Assembly (NCBI GenBank): GCA_028693155.1
Contig: JAQUVY010000014.1
Location: forward strand, 1-35,827
DNA length: 35,827 nucleotides
Reading direction: 5' to 3'
Source: Eubacteriales bacterium
GTDB lineage: Bacteria; Bacillota; Clostridia; Christensenellales; UMGS416
This document shows, in pieces, positions 16,830-23,506 of this stretch. The notes beneath the pieces are model-generated. The model saw only the letters and a program-made list of their open reading frames with translations. It did no database searches and had not been told where the DNA came from. A program made the position numbers and the translations under genes. Positions within the stretch are counted from its first letter, which is position 1, and each line of letters opens with the position of its first letter.

Positions 16830-18520
16830 CCCCGGCTTCTCCCGTCTCCCTCGCCGCCTGCCGTGCCCCGGCGCAGATCCTCTTCCAGCTGCTCATACTC
16901 CGCCTCCAGCTCGGCGCGTTTCTTTTCATCGTCGGTGGTGGAAAGCCGCGCCAGCAGCAGGTCGCGCCGGAAGCGCAGCGCAGAGAGCTGCTGCTCGGTT
17001 TTAAGCGCGTCCTGCGCCGCGTAGGTGGGCTGGCGAAGGCGGCCGTCCTCCATTACCCACATCTCGTCCGCCGTCTGGTTCACGAAGTAGCGGTCATGGC
17101 TGACCATTAAAATGCTGCCGGGGAAATCATTCATCAGCTCTTCCAGGCCTTCCAGCGCGTAAGCGTCCAGAAAGTTGGTGGGCTCATCCAGCAGCAGCAT
17201 ATTGGCATCGCTGGCCAGCAGTTTTACCAGCGCCGCCTTGCATTTTTCTCCCCCCGAAAGCACGCCTGCCTTTTTTTGAACGCTTTGCGCGGTGAGCAGC
17301 ACTTTGGAAAGCATATGGCGCACGGTCTCGGTGGGCACTGCCGCTGTGTCGCACACATTGTCCAGCAGCGTTTTTTCGTCGTTCAGCACGGCCAGATCCT
17401 GCCGGAAATAACCGATCTTCAGCGCGGGTGCCGTCCACACGCCCGCGTCCCCCTGGGCAATGCGCTCCAGCAGCGTGGTTTTTCCGGTGCCGTTGGCGCC
17501 GGTCAGCGCCACATGCCTGCCGTTCTCCAGCTCCAGGTCAACGCCGCGCAGGATCGCCTTGCTTCCATAGGAAAAACGCAGACCCTTTACGCGCAGCACA
17601 AAACGGCCTCCGGGCAGCTCCGTATCCCGCGTGTTCCAGCGCACCTTTTCTTCGTCGCGGGGCTTCTCCTTCACATCCATGCGCTCCACCCGCCGCTCGA
17701 TCATCTTGGCCGCTCGGGCCAAACGCTTGGACTGGGCGGCTGCCTTGTTTTTGTGCAGGCTGGCTTCGGAATTGCTCATGCGGGAAGGCGGCTTGAGCGC
17801 GGCGGTGCTGCGCCCCTTCATGATGCGCACCGCCGAAAGCAAATGGGCCCGCTCCTCGGTATAGACCTCGTAGTCGTCCCGCGCCTGCTGCAATTCGCGC
17901 TCCTTTTGCAGGCGATAGTCGCTCCAGTTGCCGCGGAATGCGCGCAGCTTCCCCTTCTCCAGCTCCCAAATTTTGCTGCACAGCTTATCCAGCAGCGCGC
18001 GGTCATGGGAGATCACGACGAGCGCGCCTTCATAGCGCAGAAGCTCTTCTTCCAGCTGGTTAATGCCCCGCGCGTCCAGGTTGGAGGTGGGTTCGTCGCA
18101 CAGCAGGATGCCGCTTTCCCGCCCCAAGGCACGGGCGATGAGCAGGCGGGTTTTCTCTCCCCCGCTCATCGCCTGCTCCGGGATGCCCCACTGCAAACGT
18201 TGGCGCGTAAGCACGCTCTGGGTCAGCGTATTCTCGGGCGAAAACTGCGGGATATACGCCAGCGGCGCCATTTGCGACACGCTGCCCTCCTGGGGGTCCG
18301 AATCGCCCGAAAGCAGGTTCATCAGCGTGGTCTTGCCCTCTCCGTTGCGCCCCACCAGACCGATGCGGTCGCCGGCGTGCACCTCCAGCAGGGGGATGTC
18401 CAGCACGGTGCGCTGGGCGTACTGCACCAGCAGATTTTCCGCGCGCAGCACCAGCGCGCCGCCCTGCACCTCGCGGCGCTGGGGGAGTGTCAGGTTCTGT
18501 TTGTTATTTTGCTTGGCCAT
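16826..18520 (-). CDS. ABC-F ATPase, antibiotic target-protection type
   Basis: A soluble twin-ABC protein without membrane segments, expected to bind the ribosomal E site and act on the peptidyl-transferase centre. It is 564 aa. ABC1 has Walker A GRNGEGKTT (57-65), signature MSGGEKTR (118-125) and CDEPTSNLD; ABC2 has GANGTGKTT (341-349), signature LSGGEKCK and DEPTNFLD. The inter-domain linker (about 205-290) is long and basic with PPSRMSNSEASLHKNKA, resembling the Vga/Lsa/VmlR/CplR resistance group. This suggests protection against lincosamides, streptogramins A or pleuromutilins, but that is inference. The ATG at 18520 has AGAGGTGA upstream. That SD lies in an attenuator-like hairpin, so drug-inducible control is likely. 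Confidence 0.88.
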   Translation of the reverse strand: MAKQNNKQNLTLPQRREVQGGALVLRAENLLVQYAQRTVLDIPLLEVHAGDRIGLVGRNGEGKTTLMNLLSGDSDPQEGSVSQMAPLAYIPQFSPENTLTQSVLTRQRLQWGIPEQAMSGGEKTRLLIARALGRESGILLCDEPTSNLDARGINQLEEELLRYEGALVVISHDRALLDKLCSKIWELEKGKLRAFRGNWSDYRLQKERELQQARDDYEVYTEERAHLLSAVRIMKGRSTAALKPPSRMSNSEASLHKNKAAAQSKRLARAAKMIERRVERMDVKEKPRDEEKVRWNTRDTELPGGRFVLRVKGLRFSYGSKAILRGVDLELENGRHVALTGANGTGKTTLLERIAQGDAGVWTAPALKIGYFRQDLAVLNDEKTLLDNVCDTAAVPTETVRHMLSKVLLTAQSVQKKAGVLSGGEKCKAALVKLLASDANMLLLDEPTNFLDAYALEGLEELMNDFPGSILMVSHDRYFVNQTADEMWVMEDGRLRQPTYAAQDALKTEQQLSALRFRRDLLLARLSTTDDEKKRAELEAEYEQLEEDLRRGTAGGEGDGRSRG

Positions 18521-18557
18521 AAAAAAATCACCTCTCGCGGCTTTGGGCCGGAAGAGG
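18521..18557 (-). promoter_or_regulatory. Attenuator hairpin that contains the ABC-F SD
   Basis: On the minus strand an 11-base stem (5' arm 18557-18547, 3' arm 18541-18531, loop CCAAA) with one mismatch and one G-U pair is followed by TGA and seven T ending at the base before the ATG. The 3' arm ends in AGAGG, the ABC-F SD. The structure could end transcription or hide the SD. The stop codon of the 52-codon upstream frame lies immediately after the stem, as expected for ribosome-mediated attenuation. Confidence 0.6.
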
Positions 18558-18686
18558 CGCAGGTGAAAAAGATCTGACTTCTCCGCAACAAAAAAACGGC
18601 GGTCCTTCAAGCCCGAAACACGCTGCCCAACCGGTCAAAGCACAGTCTGCCCCCATAAATTTCACAGGGGGAATCCTTTTGCTCAT
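18528..18686 (-). CDS. Candidate leader ORF upstream of the ABC-F gene (52 aa)
   Basis: An open frame of 52 codons begins at the ATG at 18686 (MSKRIPPVKF...) and ends in a TGA that overlaps the ABC-F SD region. It has four Cys, including a CC pair, and it is not a frame extension of the ABC-F protein. The SD before its ATG is poor (CGGA). A better SD, ACGGAGG at 18731-18725, precedes a nine-codon frame (TTG at 18721, ending ...MRIA, stop at 18697-18695), but only three bases away. Whether either is translated is unknown; they are annotated because together with the hairpin they form a plausible attenuation leader of about 230 bases. Confidence 0.35.
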   Translation of the reverse strand: MSKRIPPVKFMGADCALTGWAACFGLEGPPFFCCGEVRSFSPAPLPAQSRER

Positions 18687-18754
18687 TTCCGTAATTAGGC
18701 AATACGCATCGTTTCGCTCAAAAGCCTCCGTTGGTTTCTAAAGATTTCGCCATT

Positions 18755-18784
18755 AGTATAGCGCGAGGAAAAGTGGGTTGTCAA
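18755..18784 (-). promoter_or_regulatory. Strong promoter of the ABC-F leader
   Basis: Consensus -35 TTGACA (18784-18779), an 18-base spacer, and -10 TATACT (18760-18755). Transcription should start near 18748, leaving a 5' leader of about 230 bases before the ABC-F ATG. Leaders of this length are typical of inducible ARE ABC-F genes. Confidence 0.82.
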
Positions 18785-18791
18785 GCCTGCT

Positions 18792-19331
18792 TTAGGGCGC
18801 GGAGGCCGCCATTTTCGCCGCGCTGACCTGCTTGAGCATGGTTTCCAGCTCGGAAATATCGCCGTAGGGGATCCCCTCGTACACCAGAGGGCGAATATCC
18901 TCGGGCAAATCGGAGGCCTGGTAGCGCAGGCGGCAGATGCGCGTCAGTTCGCTTTCCCCCGTCTCGTTGCGAAACAGCGCCAGCACACCGCCGTCGTCCA
19001 TGATGACATAATGGTCGGGACAATACTGATAGATGTATCGGCTGAGGGTAATGCTGTCAAAATCTCCCTGCACGGCATAGCCCAGATGGTAAGCCGCATA
19101 GTCCTGCAAAGACTTTCCCACCATCTCGCTTTCCACAAACGTGGTCTGGCAGTGGCTGTGGCCGCACTTGGTGTAGGTCTTTTCCCAGGTAACCCGGGCG
19201 TTGGGCGAGATGCCCTGCCAAACGGCCGGCGCAGCCGTGGGCACCGGCGTTTCCGCGGGCTTTGCCTGCGCGCCGCACCCACCCATCAGCAGCGCCAGCG
19301 CCGCCGCACCGGCCATCCATTCTTTTTTCAT
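18792..19331 (-). CDS. Lipoprotein with BofC-like C-terminal domain
   Basis: A 179-aa predicted lipoprotein. A Lys-rich start and hydrophobic segment lead to the lipobox LMGGC (Cys about residue 18), then a short Ala/Pro/Thr linker. The C-terminal half (VIMDDGGVLALF...LPEDIRPLVYEGIPYGDISELETMLK) follows the pattern of BofC C-terminal domains (a y.GkiaVf strand, LPe.D, then a GI....eL..lL helix). BofC restrains SpoIVB protease in Bacillus sporulation; here only the fold is proposed. The ATG at 19331 is chosen because GGGAG is eight bases upstream; an ATG six bases earlier is too close to it. Cys residues at CGHSHC are unusual. Confidence 0.65.
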   Translation of the reverse strand: MKKEWMAGAAALALLMGGCGAQAKPAETPVPTAAPAVWQGISPNARVTWEKTYTKCGHSHCQTTFVESEMVGKSLQDYAAYHLGYAVQGDFDSITLSRYIYQYCPDHYVIMDDGGVLALFRNETGESELTRICRLRYQASDLPEDIRPLVYEGIPYGDISELETMLKQVSAAKMAASAP

Positions 19332-19399
19332 TCTCATCGCTCCCGTTCCTGATTTTTCCAAGTATGGCCGGGCATACCGAAAAAAATACCTGTTCTTGC

Positions 19400-19429
19400 T
19401 TGCCCCGCCGCACCGCGGAGACGTATAAT
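19400..19429 (+). promoter_or_regulatory. Candidate promoter of the tgt-like/rmt-like operon
   Basis: A consensus -10 TATAAT (19424-19429) lies 18 bases after a weak -35 TTGCCC (19400-19405), 26 bases before the ATG of the Tgt-like gene. Confidence 0.6.
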
Positions 19430-19455
19430 AAAAGCATTACATAGCGAGGTACATT

Positions 19456-20538
19456 ATGGAGCGACTGGAACTGATGCACGGCGTGCTGGAGCTGCCGGCC
19501 TTTTTCCCCGACGCGACGCACGGCGTGGTGCGCACGCTGGACTTTGCCGATGTGGCCGCCGCCGGCATCCCGGGCGTGGTGATGAACACCTTTCACCTGC
19601 TGACCAGACCCGGTTTGGGCGTGGTGCGAGCCATGGGCGGGCTGCACGAGATGTGCGGCTGGAGAGGCCCCATTCTCACCGACTCGGGTGGGTTTCAGGC
19701 CTATTCCATGATCAGCCAAAACCCGAAGTTCGGCCAGCTGCGGCCCAACGGCATTCTCTTCAAGCCCGAGAACGGCGGGCGCATCGAATTCACCCCCGAA
19801 CGGTGCATCCAAATGCAGCTGAGCTGCGGATCGGACATCGTGATGGCGCTGGACGCCTGCACCCATCCCGACGCCCCCTACGAGGAGCAAAAGCGCGCCG
19901 TGGAGCTTACGATCAAGTGGGGCCGCCAAAGCCGCGAGGCCTTCGACCGGCTCTCCGCCCAGAAATACGGCAAGAACGGCCCCCGACCCAAACTGTTTGG
20001 CATCATTCAGGGCGGGGCCGACCCGGAGCTGCGCAGGGAATGCGCCCAGGCGCTGATCTCCCTGGGGTTTGAAGGCTTCGGCTACGGCGGCTGGCCGCTG
20101 GATCAGGAGAACCGGTTGGTGCTGGATACTCTGGCGCTGACCGCGAGCCTCATGCCCGACCACCTGCCCAAGTACGCCATGGGGTTGGGGCGTCCCGAAG
20201 AGATCGTAGCGCTGCACCGCCTGGGATACGATCTGTTTGACTGCGTGATCCCCACCCGGGAGGCGCGGCACGGGCGGCTGTACACCTTTGCCAAGGAGGA
20301 ACCCGACGAACAGGGCGATTTTTATCGCTTCCTTTATATTGTGGACGAGGACTACTGCACCGACAGCCGCCCCATTGAAGAGGGTTGCGACTGCCACACC
20401 TGCAAAAACTACTCCCGCGCCTATCTGCGGCATCTCTTCAAGGCCGGCGACTCGGCGGCGCTGCGGTTGGCCACCATTCACAACCTGCGCTTCTTCTCCC
20501 GCTTGATGGAGAAGCTGCGCGCGGAGGATCGCGCATGA
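19456..20538 (+). CDS. tRNA-guanine transglycosylase-like protein (divergent Tgt)
   Basis: Homologous to queuine/archaeosine tRNA-ribosyltransferases, which swap a guanine for a deazaguanine. The 360-aa protein lacks only about 13 N-terminal residues of standard Tgt. The catalytic apparatus is complete: DSGGFQ (76-81), Asp133 and Cys135 in ALDAC, Gln185 in GIIQGG, nucleophile Asp262 in FDCVIPTR, and zinc ligands Cys311, Cys313, Cys316 and His342. The base-recognition loop, normally GGLAVGE, is GGWPLDQ (211-217), so the incoming base or the RNA target may differ. GAGG six bases upstream supports the ATG. Its stop overlaps the start of the methyltransferase gene (ATGA), implying coupled translation and a shared task. 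Probably not the housekeeping tgt. Confidence 0.88.
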   Translation: MERLELMHGVLELPAFFPDATHGVVRTLDFADVAAAGIPGVVMNTFHLLTRPGLGVVRAMGGLHEMCGWRGPILTDSGGFQAYSMISQNPKFGQLRPNGILFKPENGGRIEFTPERCIQMQLSCGSDIVMALDACTHPDAPYEEQKRAVELTIKWGRQSREAFDRLSAQKYGKNGPRPKLFGIIQGGADPELRRECAQALISLGFEGFGYGGWPLDQENRLVLDTLALTASLMPDHLPKYAMGLGRPEEIVALHRLGYDLFDCVIPTREARHGRLYTFAKEEPDEQGDFYRFLYIVDEDYCTDSRPIEEGCDCHTCKNYSRAYLRHLFKAGDSAALRLATIHNLRFFSRLMEKLRAEDRA

Positions 20539-21371
20539 GCACCCAGCGCGAGGAAACCGTTCGTCAGGTACTCTCCTCAAAGAACTACCGCCATATTTTG
20601 CCCGAAACGGTAGAGCGCATCGTGGACGAGGAGAGCAAAAAAGGCCGCACGGGCGGCGAGCTGACCAAGGCGGTGAAGGCCGTGCTGCACCGGGACTGGG
20701 GCGTATTCGCGGGGAGCAGCGCAAAAGCCCGGTTGGACACCGCGGCGATGGGTGACGACGCGCGCGCCGCCGTAACGGCAGCGCTGCAAAGCCACGTTTC
20801 CACCGCGCCGCGCCTGGCCGTGATGGACGAGTTTTGGGCGGCGGTTTTTGCCGCCTGCCCCGCGCCCGCAAGCGTGTGGGACTGCGCCTGCGGCCTCAAC
20901 CCGCTGTGCCTGCCCTTTTGGCCGGCGCTGCCCGCGCGCTATCTGGCGTGGGACATTGACGGAAAGGCCGTCGGCCTTGCGCAGGATTATTTTGCCGCGC
21001 TGGGGCGGCCGTATGAAGCGGTGTGCGCCGACGCACTGACCTTTGTGCCGCCGGGCGACGCCGATCTGCTGCTGCTTTTTGAGATCCTTCCCGTGGCCGA
21101 GCGCCAGCAAAAGGGCAGCGCGCTGCGCCTGCTTTCCCTGCCCGCCCGGCACTTCGCCGTTACCCTGCCCACCCGCTCGGTGGGCGGCCGGCGCGCAGGC
21201 ATCGCCGCCTTTAATGAAGAACTTATGGACAGCTGGGCTGCGCAAAGCGGCTTGGCCGTTATAAGCAAGCAAATCATCGGCACCGAATGGCTCTATCTCC
21301 TGCGCAGGCAGGATCATCAGAAGGGAGAATCCGATTATGCGACTGGGAGCACCTGTTTTTACCGGGCATGA
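20535..21371 (+). CDS. 16S rRNA (guanine1405-N7)-methyltransferase family protein (Rmt-like)
   Basis: Clear homology by eye to the Rmt/ArmA/Kgm/FmrO methyltransferases, which methylate N7 of G1405 in 16S rRNA and block 4,6-disubstituted deoxystreptamine aminoglycosides. Blocks in the 278-aa protein, in family order: an N-terminal SSKNYRHILPETVERI helix (14-29), HVSTAPRLAVMDEFW (87-101), the SAM-binding CACGLNPL (117-124), the acidic motif WDID (139-142), LLLFEILPVAERQQKGSA (179-196), LPTRSVGGR (211-219) and IGTEWLYLLRR (248-258). Rmt proteins are about 250-275 aa; the last 20 residues here read through the SD and start of the next gene and may be meaningless. ATGA overlap with the Tgt-like gene. 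Function as a resistance enzyme or a housekeeping modifier is open. Confidence 0.9.
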   Translation: MSTQREETVRQVLSSKNYRHILPETVERIVDEESKKGRTGGELTKAVKAVLHRDWGVFAGSSAKARLDTAAMGDDARAAVTAALQSHVSTAPRLAVMDEFWAAVFAACPAPASVWDCACGLNPLCLPFWPALPARYLAWDIDGKAVGLAQDYFAALGRPYEAVCADALTFVPPGDADLLLLFEILPVAERQQKGSALRLLSLPARHFAVTLPTRSVGGRRAGIAAFNEELMDSWAAQSGLAVISKQIIGTEWLYLLRRQDHQKGESDYATGSTCFYRA

Positions 21372-22182
21372 CGACCCCGAGGCTTACGCGCAGGCTCATT
21401 TGAAAAAAGGGTATCGCGCCGCGTACTGCCCCAACGGCCTTTCGCTGGCCAACCCTGAGGCTGTGACCGCCTTCCGCGACACCTTTGAAAAGCACGACAT
21501 TCTCTTTGCTGAGGTGGGTGCCTGGTGCAACCCCACCGACGCAGACCCCGTCACCGCCGCCAAGAACATCGAATTTATCGCTGAGCGGCTGAGCCTGGCC
21601 GACGAGCTGGGGGCCGTGTGCTGCGTCAACATTGTGGGCTCGGCCTGCACGGACAACTGGTTTGGCCCCGCCGCCGCCAACTACACCGCGGACTTTTTCG
21701 ACCTGGCGGTGCAGGCCGCCCGCAGGGTCATCGACCTGGCCAAACCCAAGCGCGCCAAGATGTCCTTTGAAATGGTGCCCTACAACTTCATCGACTCCCC
21801 CGCCGAGGCACTGCGCTTCGTGCAGGCCATTGAGCGCGACGCGGCGGGCATCCATGTGGACTTCACCAACTGCATCAACAGCCCCCGGCTTTATTATCAC
21901 AACACCGATTCCATCCGCTCCCAGTTTGAGCTGCTGGGCGACCGCATTCTTTCCGCTCATTGCAAGGATATTCGTCTGCACAACGACGAAATGTCGGTGG
22001 TGATGGCGGAGGTTCCCATCGGCTTTGGCAATATGGATTATGTGACGCTGCTTAAGCTGGGCGCAAAGCTGCCCGCCGACACGCCTTTCATGCTGGAGCA
22101 TCTGCCCGATGAAGAAGCCTACGATATTTCGGCATGGAGCATTCGTCAGTTTGCCAAAGACGCCGAGGTGACATTTATCTAG
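21337..22182 (+). CDS. Sugar phosphate isomerase/epimerase family TIM-barrel protein
   Basis: A 281-aa protein of the xylose-isomerase-like/AP-endonuclease-2 TIM-barrel superfamily, a family of divalent-metal enzymes acting on sugars, inosose and similar compounds. Metal-ligand-type positions are visible as SFEMVP (Glu near 144), HVDFTN (Asp near 171), SAHCKDI (His near 208) and MLEHL (Glu near 250). GGGAG precedes the ATG at 21337, which lies inside the end of the methyltransferase frame, an overlap of 35 bases. The substrate cannot be inferred. Its place in the Tgt-like/Rmt-like operon may mean co-transcription of an unrelated metabolic gene. Confidence 0.82.
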   Translation: MRLGAPVFTGHDDPEAYAQAHLKKGYRAAYCPNGLSLANPEAVTAFRDTFEKHDILFAEVGAWCNPTDADPVTAAKNIEFIAERLSLADELGAVCCVNIVGSACTDNWFGPAAANYTADFFDLAVQAARRVIDLAKPKRAKMSFEMVPYNFIDSPAEALRFVQAIERDAAGIHVDFTNCINSPRLYYHNTDSIRSQFELLGDRILSAHCKDIRLHNDEMSVVMAEVPIGFGNMDYVTLLKLGAKLPADTPFMLEHLPDEEAYDISAWSIRQFAKDAEVTFI

Positions 22183-22192
22183 GAGGTTATTG

Positions 22193-22594
22193 ATGGCTGC
22201 GCTGTTTCAAAACGTGGATTGCATTGAACTGTACGTTTCAGATTTGGACGAAGGACTGGCATATTACGAGCAAGCGCTGGGGCTGAAGCTGCTGTGGCGC
22301 GCCGACACCAGCCTGGGGCTGGGCATGTCCGGCGGCGTGGCGGAAATTGTGCTGCAAACCGATCGAAAGAAGCTGAACGTGGATTTTAAGGTGGATTCGG
22401 TAGAGGAAGCACTGCCCCGCATCATACGCGCCGGAGGCCGTGTAACCTGCCCCGCCTTTGACATCCCCATCGGCCGGTGCGCCGTGGTGCAGGATCGCTG
22501 GGGCAACGAATACGTCCTACTGGACATGACAAAGGGCAAATACACCACCGATGAAAACGGGAACGTGACCGGCGTGGGCGCGCCCTCTCTCTAA
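22193..22594 (+). CDS. VOC-family protein (glyoxalase/dioxygenase fold)
   Basis: A 133-aa single vicinal-oxygen-chelate module. It has the typical N-terminal pattern IELYVSDLDEGLAYYEQALGLKL, a central GVAEIVLQ strand and the C-terminal DRWGNEYVLLD block, which normally carries the last metal-binding Glu. Members include glyoxalase I, dioxygenases and bleomycin or fosfomycin resistance proteins; nothing here decides between them. The ATG at 22193 has AGGAGG six bases upstream, 11 bases after the isomerase stop, so it is the last gene of the operon. Confidence 0.82.
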   Translation: MAALFQNVDCIELYVSDLDEGLAYYEQALGLKLLWRADTSLGLGMSGGVAEIVLQTDRKKLNVDFKVDSVEEALPRIIRAGGRVTCPAFDIPIGRCAVVQDRWGNEYVLLDMTKGKYTTDENGNVTGVGAPSL

Positions 22595-22644
22595 TCCTAA
22601 AAACAGACTCCGGTAAATTTTTGATACAGTAACAAAGTAGGAAT

Positions 22645-22678
22645 GAAGCAGTTGGAAAAAGTTCTTTTCGGCTGCTTC
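22645..22678 (+). other. Stem-loop downstream of the VOC gene
   Basis: Arms GAAGCAG (22645-22651) and CTGCTTC (22672-22678) enclose a second GAAAA/TTTTC stem. No T-run follows, so it is a doubtful terminator. The 145-base gap 22595-22739 marks the change from GC-rich to AT-rich sequence. Confidence 0.35.
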
Positions 22679-22739
22679 TTCATTATCGGCGGAGATTATT
22701 TATAAATAATGAGAAAGACAAATTTACGGAGGATTCTTA

Positions 22740-23285
22740 ATGAGTTATATTACAATGGAAATTTGGACCGGAATATGGATATTAGCGAGGTTGATTCCAA
22801 CAGCACTTGTTATTTATGCAGGAGTTATGATTATCGAACTGGGTATAAAATTTATTTTGAAAAAGAAAATAGAAATCAGGATTTTCAATTGGTTATGTCA
22901 ATTCTTATGGATTTTAATAATTGTATCAATATTAAAAATTACAGGTATCATTGGTGGTAGCTTTGGAATATCTTCACCGTTTGACAGTTACATTAGTTTT
23001 AAATTATTTGAGGATGGCTTTAATGCAGCAACTATTTTGAACATATGCTTATTCATTCCATATGGCTTTTTGCCAGTATTCATTTTTAAGAAACTTCGCA
23101 AGCATTGGTGGAATGGGCTGATCCTTGGAGCAGTTTTTTCTATTGGTATAGAGTTTTTACAAACATATATTGGAAGATATGCACAGCTTGATGATGTAAT
23201 TATGAATACAGCAGGCACATTATTAGGTTTTTTCATTGCACGTGGTTTGTTATGTATTAGGAACAAAAGACATTGTGAAGAATAG
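22740..23285 (+). CDS. VanZ-like membrane protein
   Basis: A 181-aa membrane protein with about five hydrophobic segments. The VanZ signature is complete: AVFSIGIEFLQTYIGRYAQLDDVIMNTAGTLLGF (about residues 136-169) follows the E-Q...R-x-x-D-D-x-x-x-N-x-x-G pattern. VanZ of Tn1546 gives low-level teicoplanin resistance, but chromosomal homologues are widespread and poorly characterised. GGAGG seven bases upstream supports the ATG at 22740. The gene is strikingly AT-rich with A/T-ending codons, unlike every neighbour, suggesting acquisition by transfer. A bidirectional terminator follows. Confidence 0.85.
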   Translation: MSYITMEIWTGIWILARLIPTALVIYAGVMIIELGIKFILKKKIEIRIFNWLCQFLWILIIVSILKITGIIGGSFGISSPFDSYISFKLFEDGFNAATILNICLFIPYGFLPVFIFKKLRKHWWNGLILGAVFSIGIEFLQTYIGRYAQLDDVIMNTAGTLLGFFIARGLLCIRNKRHCEE

Positions 23286-23430
23286 GTGCATATAATTTGC
23301 GGGTATGTTTGTTATCTTGTCAACTTTCAGTTTATAGAACGTAGAATTTGAGCATAATCCCCCCACATGACATCTTTGCAGACATTATCTAAAAGGGGGG
23401 CGGCAGCGCGTTACCTGCTTTGACGGATAC

Positions 23431-23471
23431 AAAAAAACGAGATGCTGCCTGGCGACCGCATCTCGTTTTTT
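23431..23471. terminator. Bidirectional terminator between the VanZ-like and chagasin-like genes
   Basis: An 8-bp perfect stem CGAGATGC/GCATCTCG (23438-23445 and 23458-23465) is flanked by seven A on the left and six T on the right, so it can serve both converging genes. The remaining gap 23286-23430 holds only a long-loop inverted repeat of six C (23359-23364) and six G (23395-23400). Confidence 0.85.
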
Positions 23472-23506
23472 GTTGGGCCTTCTGAAATCATTTCGGCGTC
23501 CGCCTT

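Noticed and set aside
18586-18640. Possible second terminator in the ABC-F leader, ending at seven T (18590-18596)
   Set aside because: I could not find a stable stem directly before this T-run; only the hairpin at 18531-18557 is convincing.
22643-22705. 20-codon frame MKQLEKVLFGCFFIIGGDYL before the VanZ-like gene
   Set aside because: It looks like the start of a small membrane protein, but it has no proper SD and coincides with a stem-loop; it could at most be a fragment of an imported gene.
22709-22960. 83-codon frame overlapping the start of the VanZ-like gene
   Set aside because: Out of frame with a gene that has a good SD and a clear family signature; Asn/Tyr-rich content reflects low GC only.
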